Origin: Methylocaldum sp002005105
GTDB lineage: Bacteria > Pseudomonadota > Gammaproteobacteria > Methylococcales > Methylococcaceae
DNA length: 64,000 bases
Reading direction: 5' to 3'
Assembly: GCF_051027545.1 (NCBI RefSeq)
Contig: NZ_CP194902.1
Location: 3,224,001 to 3,288,000 of the forward strand
Shown here: positions 35,722 through 43,791 of the stretch, piece after piece
Layout of the letters: each line of letters opens with the position of its first letter
Numbering within the stretch: position 1 is the first letter of the stretch
Translations under genes and position numbers: made by a program
The notes under the pieces: generated by a model
The model's input: the letters and a program-made list of their open reading frames with translations, nothing else
Told to the model about the DNA's origin: nothing
The model's database searches: none

Positions 35722-36434
35722 GCGAAAGTACCGGTCTTTTTCGTTCAAGTCTTTTGCTCGTTCTCTGTGTTATGAGCACGGTGTCGGAGGTTCGCGCCGG
35801 CTCCGTGCAGTTTTTCGATGGAGTGGCGGGGCCGGGATTCTATAACATCGGCATAACGAGCTACGCGGAGAGACGGTTCAAGACCATTCTGAAGCAGCAG
35901 TATGATTTCAGCTGCGGCTCGGCAGCGCTGGCGAGTTTGCTGTCATTCCATTACGAAGATACGGTCGGCGAATTGGAAGTCTTCGGCGACATGTGGGAGC
36001 ATGGCGACCAGCAGAGAATACAACAGCAAGGTTTTTCCTTGCTGGACATGAAACAATACCTCGAACGCCGAGGGTACAAGGCTGACGGTTACAAAATCGG
36101 CTTGGAGCAGCTGGCTCAGGCGAAGGTGCCCGCGATTACTATTATCAATAATAAGGGCTATTTGCACTTCGTCATCATAAAAGGCACGAACGACTCCGCT
36201 GTGTTGCTTGGAGATCCGGCCATGGGTTTGAAAAGGGTGGATCTTCAGACGTTTAGAGAATTATGGGACAACCGCATCCTTTTTGTTATTCGAAATAAAA
36301 AGAATATTGCGGGCAAATATTTCAACAGCGGTGAAGAATGGGCTTTGAGTCCGAAAGCCCCATTGGGTATGGCAGTCGATAACGGTAGTCTCGCCTCCTT
36401 CAACCTGCTACAACCGGGAAGATATGATTTTTAG
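35718..36434 (+). CDS. Exported C39-like cysteine protease (FapD-like)
   Basis: This 238-residue protein has a signal peptide ending near VRAGS. The papain-like C39 fold is indicated by QQYDFSCGSAALASLL (Gln oxyanion residue and catalytic Cys, about residue 64), GYLHFVIIKG (catalytic His) and GDPAMG (Asp). The domain lies in the periplasm and is not fused to an ABC transporter, as in FapD of Pseudomonas functional amyloid systems. It may trim or gate the secreted subunits. It is translationally coupled to the IQNT gene before it. Confidence 0.8.
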   Translation: MSESTGLFRSSLLLVLCVMSTVSEVRAGSVQFFDGVAGPGFYNIGITSYAERRFKTILKQQYDFSCGSAALASLLSFHYEDTVGELEVFGDMWEHGDQQRIQQQGFSLLDMKQYLERRGYKADGYKIGLEQLAQAKVPAITIINNKGYLHFVIIKGTNDSAVLLGDPAMGLKRVDLQTFRELWDNRILFVIRNKKNIAGKYFNSGEEWALSPKAPLGMAVDNGSLASFNLLQPGRYDF

Positions 36435-36451
36435 AAACAAGGAGTAATATC

Positions 36452-36955
36452 ATGATGTCGGCCAAGGATGTTCGAGCATCGAAGAAATTCGATGTCATGC
36501 GGCTGGTTTTGAGTGTCATCTTTCTTGCTTCGATCCCTCAAGCAATAAAAATCTGTGCGGCAAGTGGGCAGGGAGGCGTTGAGTCGCTTCCCGGCTGGAC
36601 AGCGGCCGAGGACGCAGAGCTTGATGAGTTGCGTGCCGGGTTTGTGTTGGACAACGGGATGGTTGTTGACTTATCCTTGGCCACATCCGTATTTGTCAAT
36701 GGACAAGAACAGTTTTCGGACCGTTTCGCGCTGGCCGACGATTTTTCCATCGATCAGTTGCGCGGAGTGACCGTAAATAATGGTCCCAACAATTTCGCGA
36801 TGTCGGATGCTGGGACGAACAACATGGCAGTTATTCAAAATACTATGGATAATCAGATAATAACTATGATGCGGTCCATCGATTTAACCATTTCAAATCT
36901 TAAGGGTATGGATTTTAACGGTTTTGGACCGTACGGCGGCGGGTTTGCTCCATAA
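36452..36955 (+). CDS. Secreted protein of amyloid-like locus, IQNT motif (copy 2)
   Basis: This 167-residue protein follows AAGGAG, 17 bases after the protease gene. An N-terminal hydrophobic stretch (VLSVIFLASIPQAIKICAA) acts as signal. An acidic middle part (ELDELRAGFVLDNGMVVDLS) is followed by NNMAVIQNTMDNQIITMMRS and IDLTIS, matching the end of the 35362 product, then a Gly/Phe tail. It is a likely paralogue and fibre component. Confidence 0.6.
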   Translation: MMSAKDVRASKKFDVMRLVLSVIFLASIPQAIKICAASGQGGVESLPGWTAAEDAELDELRAGFVLDNGMVVDLSLATSVFVNGQEQFSDRFALADDFSIDQLRGVTVNNGPNNFAMSDAGTNNMAVIQNTMDNQIITMMRSIDLTISNLKGMDFNGFGPYGGGFAP

Positions 36956-37034
36956 TATCTAAAGCAGCGGCTTATTTATAGGGAGATATAATTACATAGG
37001 TTCTTGTAATAATAGGGAATATTGTCCTGTGTTG

Positions 37035-37040
37035 TATAAT
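37035..37040 (+). promoter_or_regulatory. Possible sigma-70 -10 box for the activator gene
   Basis: TATAAT lies 20 bases before the ATG at 37060, with AAAAGGAAG as ribosome-binding site between. No good -35 box is seen, so the element is weak evidence for a separate promoter of the activator gene. Confidence 0.25.
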
Positions 37041-37059
37041 CAAAAGGAAGGGAAAACAG

Positions 37060-38484
37060 ATGGAACTAACAGCTGGGATTTCTCGAATCGAAAGGGTGTT
37101 TCCGGCCAATCAGGCCTGGGGCGATTCTAGGGATTTAATCTTGCTTCAGCCGGGTTGGGCTGACTCGCTCGGTCTGGCGAAGAGTCTCGCTGAAAAGGGC
37201 TGGAAGGCTCACATCTCGATGGATACGCGAGATGCGATAAGGCATCTCAGATCGAGCAAGATCTATGTCGGTGTCGTCCTGCTCGATGCAAGTTTCAGTG
37301 AGGAAACGCAAAGCGGGCTATTGGAAGTAATCAATGAAAGCTCGTCTACCGAGTGGATTGCGATCGTCGATCCAGGGAGTATGGGTTCTATTGAGCACGC
37401 CTCTTTTTTGAGCTCTTTCTTTTTCGATTTTCATACGACCCCCGTAGATGTCCGTAGACTGGCATATTCGCTTGGGCACGCTTACGGCGCGGCAAAACTG
37501 GCGGAGGCCAGTCGCGGAGAATTTCGTCTAGCGATCAATCAGAGGTTTGGGTTGATCGGGTCCAGTAAAGCAATGTCGCTGGTCTATGAAAATGTCCAAA
37601 AAATCAGCCGGAGTGATGAGCCGGTAATCGTTACCGGCGAGACCGGGACGGGCAAGGAACTCATTGCGAGGGCAATCCATGGCTTGTCGTCCAGGGCGGA
37701 AAAACCTTTCATCGCCGTGAGCTGCGGCGCCATTCCCGACACGCTAGTGCAAAGCGAATTCTTCGGCCATAACAAGGGAGCGTTTACTGGCGCGGTCGAG
37801 GAGAGAGTAGGGCATTTCGAAGCCGCAGCTGGCGGTACCGTGTTTTTGGACGAAATCGAAAATCTCTCTCCGTTGGGGCAAGTCTCACTGTTAAGGTTTT
37901 TGCAGGAAAAGGAGTTAACTCCCCTCGGTTCTAAAGAATCACGTCCGATAGATGTAAGGATTATTACTTCGGCAAGCCCGAACTTGCGAGAAGCGGTGAC
38001 TGCCGGCGTAATCAGAGAGGACTTGTTTTATCGTCTCAATGTATTGCAGATCGATGTACCGCCGTTAAGAAAACGGGATACCGACGCAGCTGAAATCGCG
38101 GAATATTTCGTCGATCGATTTAATCAGGGGAAGCGGCGGAATTCGAAGCGTCTGTCGAAAAAAGCGGTTTCGGCAATTCTCGATTATTCATGGCCTGGAA
38201 ACGTGCGGGAGTTGATGAGTTGCGTGAATCGAGCTGCCGTTCTTTCCACAGGTCGTCTGATTACCGAGGTGGATTTGGGGCTATCCCGTCCGGCGAAATT
38301 CAGTGGAAGAACGCTTAGAGAGATAAAAGCGCAAGCCGTCGAACAAGCCGTGATGTCTGCGTTGTCGGAATCCAAAAGTATTACCAGCGCGGCACGCCGG
38401 CTCGGAGTTTCCCGCGTGACGCTATATCGCTTGATGGAAAAGCATTCCATTACGGTTCCCGGCGTTGAGCATGTCGCCGGATAA
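37060..38484 (+). CDS. Sigma-54-dependent activator with VpsR-like N-terminal domain
   Basis: This 474-residue bacterial enhancer-binding protein has an N-terminal 150 residues that form a degenerate receiver-like domain (LGLAKSLAEKGWKAHISMDT, VGVVLLDASF) similar to VpsR/FleQ-type regulators. The AAA+ domain has Walker A GETGTGKELIAR, GAFTGAVE (the sigma-54 contact loop, intact), and Walker B GGTVFLDEIEN. A C-terminal Fis-type helix-turn-helix reads SAARRLGVSRVTLYRLM. Such proteins open sigma-54 promoters, in the VpsR group in response to c-di-GMP. Its place inside the locus suggests it controls it. Confidence 0.85.
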   Translation: MELTAGISRIERVFPANQAWGDSRDLILLQPGWADSLGLAKSLAEKGWKAHISMDTRDAIRHLRSSKIYVGVVLLDASFSEETQSGLLEVINESSSTEWIAIVDPGSMGSIEHASFLSSFFFDFHTTPVDVRRLAYSLGHAYGAAKLAEASRGEFRLAINQRFGLIGSSKAMSLVYENVQKISRSDEPVIVTGETGTGKELIARAIHGLSSRAEKPFIAVSCGAIPDTLVQSEFFGHNKGAFTGAVEERVGHFEAAAGGTVFLDEIENLSPLGQVSLLRFLQEKELTPLGSKESRPIDVRIITSASPNLREAVTAGVIREDLFYRLNVLQIDVPPLRKRDTDAAEIAEYFVDRFNQGKRRNSKRLSKKAVSAILDYSWPGNVRELMSCVNRAAVLSTGRLITEVDLGLSRPAKFSGRTLREIKAQAVEQAVMSALSESKSITSAARRLGVSRVTLYRLMEKHSITVPGVEHVAG

Positions 38485-38832
38485 GTTATCGTTGGATCAT
38501 CTAAATATGTTTGTTTATTATCGAATAATATATTAATGATGAACTGATAAAATACGCCTTATGATTTATACCGCCATATCTGCCGCATGATTTGGGCCGA
38601 TATCGGATCTTTAACGCCTCACGACATGAAAGACTTAGATCATCGTCGAGGCATTTCCTTTGCGTCCAAGATATTCCCGTCATTTATTTATGGCGGGCAG
38701 GGCTATTTTTCTTTTAATCAAGGCTTTATTGGTACACGCATATCCTTCGAAAATAACTTGCCAAACCAGTCAAATTAAAGTACGTTCTGTTACGTCACAA
38801 AAATAAGACATGGACCCAGGGAGGGTACGTCA
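38485..38832. other. Intergenic region before the outer-membrane gene
   Basis: A/T-rich, without a convincing gene; a 63-codon frame at 38587 has no start signal. It probably holds the promoter of the barrel gene. GGGAGG lies 8 bases before the GTG start at 38833. Confidence 0.4.
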
Positions 38833-40533
38833 GTGCGTGTACTAGTTATTTCCTCGATTTTTGGGGTATTTCTAGTTTCCGACTGTTTGGGAGCGGAAAT
38901 CACCGATATAAGGTATGGAGAGTCGGTCGATGCGCTTAGGCTCGAGATAACGGCTTCGGATTATGTCTCGGTGCAAGCTTCCTTTTTGGATGGCCCGGAT
39001 CGCTTGGTTATCAAGTTTCCCGGCGGCCGAATCAGCAGAACACTCCCCCAACCTCCTCGGGATCATCCCCTGTTTTCGCGCGTAATCAGTGGTTCAGAAA
39101 GCGATGACGATTCGCGCCTGATCGTCGACTTAAAACAGCCCGCGACTTTTACCCAGTTTTGGGAGCCGGTTTCCTATGGGGCTTCGCCCAAGCTTCTGGT
39201 GGATTTTCCGAAGCCCGCATTGGCGGCGCGTGCGGGCCAAGCGCCGGGCGTTAAGAGTGCGGGAAAATCGAGAGCCGTTCTTGTGCCTCAAGGCAAAAAG
39301 GCTGCCGGTGACGCGGCGAAAGGCAGCGAAATCGAGCAGTTGCGGCGGGCCTTAGCCGAGCAGCAACGGATACTGGATCTTCAGAAGAAAGCGTTCGAGG
39401 ATCAGCAACGAAAGCTTCAAACCCTGCAAAACCAGCTCGAACGTATAGCCGGCGGTGCGCCCGCCAAACAGACTGCAACAAACCCCGGTACGGCACAAGC
39501 AGCACGAATCAAGGACCAGCCTCCCGGTCCCGTCAAAGTTGCCGATAACCGACAGCCGGCTATGCCCAAGGGTCCGGTCGGACAAGCTCCGGAACCGGAG
39601 GCGAAGCCGAAGCCCCCGGAACTGCCCAGGATCTCGGAGACCGTAGGCGGCGTGTTGACGCCGAAGGGCCACCTGATTGTGGAGCCATCGCTGGAATACA
39701 ACTACGCGAGCAACAATCGGGTTTTTCTTGACGCGTTTACGTTTGTTCCGGCCATTGCCATCGGATTGATCGATCTTAGAGAAATCGACCGGCATACGTT
39801 TATCGGTGCGATTACCGGCCGCTACGGCGTAACCGATCGCCTCGAAATCAGTGGCCGCGTACCTTTCCTTTACAGAGAGGACATGCAGCGATCGAGAGCT
39901 GTTTCAATCGGTGCCGGAGTGGATGAGACCTTCAATGCCGATGGATCCGGTTTGGGCGATATCGAGTTTACGGCACGGTATCAGTTTAATGGCGGAGCCA
40001 ACGGTTGGCCGATATTCGTGGGAAATCTCGCAACTACCATTCCCACAGGAAAAAGTCCCTACGATGTGGACTATGTGCTGGCTCAGGGTGTGCCGGGCGC
40101 CCGCTTTCCGACAGAGCTCCCGACCGGCTCGGGTTACGTTAGTGTTCAGCCGAGTATTACGGCGCTCTACCCGACCGATCCGGCCGTGTTTTACGCAAAT
40201 CTCAATTATGGCTACACCCTCGAGACTGATGAGGATGTCGGAACGATCGATCCCGGCGACTCGATAGGAGCAAGCTTCGGGTTGGGGTTCAGCATTAACG
40301 AACGATCATCCTTCAGCATCGGATACTCGCATAAGCACGTATTCGATACGGAAGTGGACGGAGAATCCGTTTCCGGATCGAGTTTGGATATCGGGGAGTT
40401 CCTTTTGGGGTATTCGTTCAAACTCACCAGAGACACCAGCCTAAATCTATCGGTGAGCATCGGAGCCACGGAAGATGCGCAGGACGTCAAGCTGACCTTG
40501 AGATTGCCGATGTCCTTTTCGCCTTTTAATTGA
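38833..40533 (+). CDS. AMIN-coiled coil-beta-barrel outer membrane protein (FapF-like)
   Basis: This 566-residue protein starts with GTG at 38833. After the signal peptide comes an AMIN-like domain (about residues 20-130, with LDGPDRLVIKFPGGRI and PKLLVDFP), then a coiled coil at about 165-205 (IEQLRRALAEQQRILDLQKK) and a Pro-rich linker. About 290 residues of amphipathic beta-strands follow, ending in the terminal LRLPMSFSPF with a Phe near the end, typical of outer-membrane barrels. The coiled coil plus barrel matches FapF, the pore that exports Fap amyloid. The AMIN domain, which binds peptidoglycan or secretin partners, is an addition. Confidence 0.75.
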   Translation: MRVLVISSIFGVFLVSDCLGAEITDIRYGESVDALRLEITASDYVSVQASFLDGPDRLVIKFPGGRISRTLPQPPRDHPLFSRVISGSESDDDSRLIVDLKQPATFTQFWEPVSYGASPKLLVDFPKPALAARAGQAPGVKSAGKSRAVLVPQGKKAAGDAAKGSEIEQLRRALAEQQRILDLQKKAFEDQQRKLQTLQNQLERIAGGAPAKQTATNPGTAQAARIKDQPPGPVKVADNRQPAMPKGPVGQAPEPEAKPKPPELPRISETVGGVLTPKGHLIVEPSLEYNYASNNRVFLDAFTFVPAIAIGLIDLREIDRHTFIGAITGRYGVTDRLEISGRVPFLYREDMQRSRAVSIGAGVDETFNADGSGLGDIEFTARYQFNGGANGWPIFVGNLATTIPTGKSPYDVDYVLAQGVPGARFPTELPTGSGYVSVQPSITALYPTDPAVFYANLNYGYTLETDEDVGTIDPGDSIGASFGLGFSINERSSFSIGYSHKHVFDTEVDGESVSGSSLDIGEFLLGYSFKLTRDTSLNLSVSIGATEDAQDVKLTLRLPMSFSPFN

Positions 40534-40661
40534 CTTTCGTGAAACCGTTTCAAGCTTGAGCGTCGTATTCTTGCCGGTGAAGAAGGCGACCAGCGCCGGC
40601 ATGCTGTACTTCATCCTGGACCTTTGTAGAATGGCCCTTTGACTGGGATCTGTGCATTGGC

Positions 40662-40970
40662 ATGAAAAATAATGAACCGTATGTCGGAATACATAATGAC
40701 CGCTACGGCGGTATGACGGATATCGGCCGCATCATTCGGGACGCCTGGGCATTCGGGCTGATTCCTGAATCCGAGACCTGTGAGGGATGGCAAGCGGGGG
40801 GCATCGAGAACTTGTGGGAAAAGGTTCAGCAAACCTGGGATCAGTACGGATTTTCGGTGCACAACTTTCCGGAGGAGCTTCTCCAGAAATATCTGCGCAT
40901 TCAGGAGGAGGCGATTGCTCGGGCAAAAGCCTTGGGCTGGAACCCCGATCGCGATTTAGAAGACGAATAG
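40662..40970 (+). CDS. Conserved hypothetical protein
   Basis: A 102-residue soluble protein with a distinctive aromatic centre (YGGMTDIGRIIRDAWAFGLI) and helical C-terminus (ELLQKYLRIQEEAIARAKAL). I do not recognise a named domain. It is followed 24 bases later by trxC in the same direction and may be cotranscribed with it. Confidence 0.65.
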   Translation: MKNNEPYVGIHNDRYGGMTDIGRIIRDAWAFGLIPESETCEGWQAGGIENLWEKVQQTWDQYGFSVHNFPEELLQKYLRIQEEAIARAKALGWNPDRDLEDE

Positions 40971-40994
40971 CAGAAGCGGAATCGGAGTGAAGAT

Positions 40995-41414
40995 ATGCAC
41001 ATCGTCTGTCCTTTCTGCATGACCGTAAACCGCGTTTCGCCGGAGCGGATTAGAGATCGTCCGAAATGTGGGCGTTGCCGCCAAGAAATCCTTAACGGGC
41101 AGCCGGCAAATCTGACCGAGAGGGATTTCGAAACCTATGTTGGAAGAAGTGATTTGCCTGTCGTAGTGGATTTTTGGGCGAGTTGGTGCGGACCGTGCAA
41201 AATGATGGCGCCGGTGCTCGATCAGTTGGCGAGCGAATTGGCTGGGCAAGTGTGTTTTGCCAAGGTCGACGTCGATTCGGAAAGCGCTCTTGCGGGACGA
41301 TTCAATATTCGCAGCATTCCCACTCTATTGATGTTCGACGGCGGAAAAGAGGTCGATCGGGCGATGGGCGCAATGAATGCGGCCAATCTCCGGAATTGGA
41401 TTTTGTCCCGTTGA
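40995..41414 (+). CDS. trxC: Thioredoxin 2
   Basis: TrxC is a cytoplasmic protein-disulfide reductase. The N-terminal zinc finger has C5, C8, C25 and C28 (VCPFC and KCGRC); the thioredoxin domain follows, with active site FWASWCGPCKMM and the cis-Pro in SIPTLLMFDGG. The 139-residue length is typical. It may be cotranscribed with the upstream conserved hypothetical gene and is convergent with amtB. Confidence 0.95.
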   Translation: MHIVCPFCMTVNRVSPERIRDRPKCGRCRQEILNGQPANLTERDFETYVGRSDLPVVVDFWASWCGPCKMMAPVLDQLASELAGQVCFAKVDVDSESALAGRFNIRSIPTLLMFDGGKEVDRAMGAMNAANLRNWILSR

Positions 41415-41437
41415 TCGGGCTCGAATCGCGCCGGTAG

Positions 41438-41464
41438 CAAAAAAGAGGGCGTCCGAAGACGCCC
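41438..41464 (-). terminator. Rho-independent terminator of glnK-amtB
   Basis: Read on the minus strand, GGGCGTC-TTCG-GACGCCC (41464 down to 41447) forms a 7-base-pair stem with a stable UUCG loop, followed by CTCTTTTTT. It lies 30 bases after the amtB stop. Confidence 0.85.
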
Positions 41465-41492
41465 GCTATAGACATGACAAGAGGCTGTCAAA

Positions 41493-42884
41493 TTAAAGAT
41501 GGTAGGCGGTTTCTCCATGTTCGGTCGTATCGAGCCCTTGACGCTCGATCTCTTCCGTGACCCGAAGCCCTATCAGCATGTCCACGATCTTGTAGGCGAT
41601 GAGAGAGACCACCCCTGACCAGATGACGACGGTTCCCACGCCCCAAGCCTGGCTGATGACCTGGGCCATCATGTCGTATTCGCCGACGGCATTGGCCACA
41701 TAATCGTATACGCCGGCGCCTCCGAGGTCGGGAGAGGCGAATATGCCGGTTCCCAACGCGCCGATGATGCCGCCGATGCCATGAACCCCAAATACATCGA
41801 GCGAGTCGTCATAGCCCAAGATGTTTTTCAAGCTGGTCACCGCCCAGAAGCAGACGGCACCGGCAATCAGGCCGAGAACGATGCTGCCCATAGGACCAAC
41901 GAAGCCGCAGGCCGGTGTGATGGCGACGAGCCCGGCGACTGCGCCCGACGCGGCACCCAACATGCTGGGCTTGCCTCGAGCGAGCCATTCGGCCGACATC
42001 CAGGCCAAGGTCGCTGCTGCGGTCGCCAGCAAGGTATTGGCGAAGACTAGCGCAGCGATGCCGTTGGCTTCCAGGTTCGATCCGACGTTGAAGCCGAACC
42101 AGCCGACCCAAAGCAGCGATGCGCCGATCATGGTCATCGTTACGCTATGAGGTGCGATAAATTCCTTCTTGTAGCCGATGCGCTTGCCGATCAATAGGCA
42201 GCCGATCAGTCCTGCTATGCCGGCGTTGATATGCACCACGGTACCGCCGGCGAAATCCAGTGCTCCCTTTTGAAAAAGAAAACCAGCCGTCGCGCCGGCG
42301 GCTTCGGCGGCGGCGGCATCCGTGTACGCATCCGGGCCTGCCCAAAACCAGACCATATGGGCCATCGGAAGATAGGAGAACGTGAACCACAAAACCATGA
42401 ACAGCAGTACTGCGGAAAACTTCACGCGTTCGGCGAACGAGCCGACGATCAGTGCCGGGGTGATACCCGCGAAAGTTGCTTGGAATACGATATAGACGTA
42501 TTCGGGAACATAGACGCCTTTGCTGAACGTACCGGCGAGCGATTCCGGCGTCACGCCCTTCAAGAACAGTTTACTGAACCCGCCGAAGAAGGCGTTTCCC
42601 TCCGTAAACGCAATGCTGTAGCCGTATATCGCCCATAACAGCGCCATTAGCGAGAAAATCACGAACACCTGCATGAGAACGGACAGCGTGTTCTTGGCGC
42701 GGACCATGCCACTGTAGAACAAGGCCAGCCCCGGAATGGTCATCAAAATAACCAATACGGTGGCTACGATCATCCAGGCGACGTCTCCTTTATCGGGGAC
42801 CGGAGCGGGGGCTTCTTCGGCGAATGCAATTCCTGTGAAACACAGCGACATGAACAGGAAAAGGGCGATCTGGATTCGTTTCAT
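41493..42884 (-). CDS. amtB: Ammonium transporter
   Basis: This 463-residue Amt/MEP/Rh protein begins with a signal-like segment, then about 11 membrane helices. Family landmarks are GLALFYSGMVRAKN, the NAGIAGLIGCLLIG stretch after the Amt signature, the pore His region DVFGVHGIGGIIGALGTGIF, and the C-terminal tail IERQGLDTTEHGETAYHL, which is the GlnK contact region. It is the second gene of the glnK-amtB operon, 17 bases after glnK. It imports ammonium under nitrogen limitation and is blocked by GlnK when nitrogen is plentiful. Confidence 0.96.
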   Translation of the reverse strand: MKRIQIALFLFMSLCFTGIAFAEEAPAPVPDKGDVAWMIVATVLVILMTIPGLALFYSGMVRAKNTLSVLMQVFVIFSLMALLWAIYGYSIAFTEGNAFFGGFSKLFLKGVTPESLAGTFSKGVYVPEYVYIVFQATFAGITPALIVGSFAERVKFSAVLLFMVLWFTFSYLPMAHMVWFWAGPDAYTDAAAAEAAGATAGFLFQKGALDFAGGTVVHINAGIAGLIGCLLIGKRIGYKKEFIAPHSVTMTMIGASLLWVGWFGFNVGSNLEANGIAALVFANTLLATAAATLAWMSAEWLARGKPSMLGAASGAVAGLVAITPACGFVGPMGSIVLGLIAGAVCFWAVTSLKNILGYDDSLDVFGVHGIGGIIGALGTGIFASPDLGGAGVYDYVANAVGEYDMMAQVISQAWGVGTVVIWSGVVSLIAYKIVDMLIGLRVTEEIERQGLDTTEHGETAYHL

Positions 42885-42901
42885 GTTGTTTTTCTCCTTG
42901 A

Positions 42902-43240
42902 TTAAAGGGCTTCCGCTCCGGTTTCACCGGTACGGATACGAATGACTTGCTCAAGGTCGAGCACAAAAATTTTGCCGTCGCCGATTTTTCCGGTATTGGC
43001 CGTTTTGGAGATGGCATCGATCACGGCTTCCAGCTGCTCGTCTGTTACCGCGACTTCGAGCTTGACCTTGGGCAGAAAATCGACGACGTATTCAGCGCCC
43101 CGGTACAATTCGGTATGTCCTTTCTGTCGGCCGAATCCTTTCACCTCGGTAACGGTGATGCCGGAAATGCCTACATCGGACAATGCCTCGCGGACGTCGT
43201 CCAATTTGAACGGTTTTAGAATCGCGGTCACAAATTTCAT
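42902..43240 (-). CDS. glnK: Nitrogen regulatory protein P-II (GlnK type)
   Basis: A 112-residue PII signal protein. The T-loop reads GHTELYRGAEYVVDFLPK, with the uridylylation target Tyr51 present. The B- and C-loop residues binding ATP/2-oxoglutarate are in TGKIGDGKIFV and the final RIRTGETG. Its location directly before amtB identifies it as GlnK. It senses energy and carbon-nitrogen balance and blocks AmtB. A sigma-54 promoter and NtrC site lie upstream. Confidence 0.95.
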   Translation of the reverse strand: MKFVTAILKPFKLDDVREALSDVGISGITVTEVKGFGRQKGHTELYRGAEYVVDFLPKVKLEVAVTDEQLEAVIDAISKTANTGKIGDGKIFVLDLEQVIRIRTGETGAEAL

Positions 43241-43335
43241 GCGAGAGTTCTCCTATAGAATGTGCGGACGCCGCCTTCGATTCGACGCTGAACCGGCGAA
43301 GCCCTGCTCAGTGTTGAGGCGTTCTTCGACCAAGA

Positions 43336-43351
43336 AGCAGGACCTGTGCCA
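43336..43351 (-). promoter_or_regulatory. Sigma-54 (-24/-12) promoter of glnK-amtB
   Basis: On the minus strand, TGGCACAGGTCCTGCT matches TGGCACR-N3-YTGCW with the GG and GC dinucleotides 12 bases apart. The start of transcription would lie about 85 bases before the glnK start codon. Confidence 0.75.
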
Positions 43352-43414
43352 AGCTTTATGTTGTGCGGTGGGCTTGGCAAAAAATGAAATTGTCAAGATG
43401 GCAGACGCTAAAAA

Positions 43415-43431
43415 TGCACCATCACGGAGCG
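43415..43431 (-). promoter_or_regulatory. Weak NtrC-like half-conserved site
   Basis: TGCACCATCACGGAGCG keeps the TGCAC half and only part of GTGCA. It lies 13 bases nearer the promoter than the strong site, in the paired arrangement usual for NtrC enhancers. Confidence 0.35.
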
Positions 43432-43443
43432 TCTGATTTGGCA

Positions 43444-43460
43444 TGCACTCTGACGGTGCA
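43444..43460 (-). promoter_or_regulatory. NtrC binding site (enhancer)
   Basis: TGCACTCTGACGGTGCA is a TGCAC-N7-GTGCA palindrome, the NtrC recognition pattern. It sits about 95 bases upstream of the sigma-54 promoter, a normal enhancer distance. Confidence 0.7.
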
Positions 43461-43519
43461 TATCGACGGGAGTGCGTCCGACTGGACGCTCACCGCGTTA
43501 CTCGGCTATGCTTTTCAAT

Positions 43520-43771
43520 ATGTTTGATAAAACCACTCTAAACGATCTCGCTCGGCGCCTTGCCGAGGCGGTACCGTCCGACTTCCTCAAATTGCAGGAC
43601 GATTTGGAAAAGAATTTCCGCGCAATCCTTCAAGCCTCGTTCGCCAAGATGAATTTGGTCAGCCGGGAAGAATTCGACGTGCAGACCGCCGTTCTCGCGA
43701 GAACGCGGGAGCAGTTGGAACGACTGGAAGCTCAAGTCGCCGAGCTGGAAAAGCAGATCGTCAATCGATAA
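43520..43771 (+). CDS. ubiK: Ubiquinone biosynthesis accessory factor UbiK (YqiC/BMFP family)
   Basis: A protein of 83 residues with the BMFP signature: LARRLAEAVPSDFLKLQDDL, then a C-terminal coiled coil RTREQLERLEAQVAELEKQI. It forms trimers and assists late steps of ubiquinone synthesis with UbiJ. The start at 43520 matches the family's MFDK beginning; an ATG at 43508 in the same frame is an alternative. It lies 20 bases before comM, the usual neighbour. Confidence 0.88.
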   Translation: MFDKTTLNDLARRLAEAVPSDFLKLQDDLEKNFRAILQASFAKMNLVSREEFDVQTAVLARTREQLERLEAQVAELEKQIVNR

Positions 43772-43791
43772 TTCGAACGGACGAGGAATTC

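Noticed and set aside
38587..38778. A 63-codon frame upstream of the barrel gene
   Set aside because: No ribosome-binding site, no domain and an A/T-rich intergenic composition.
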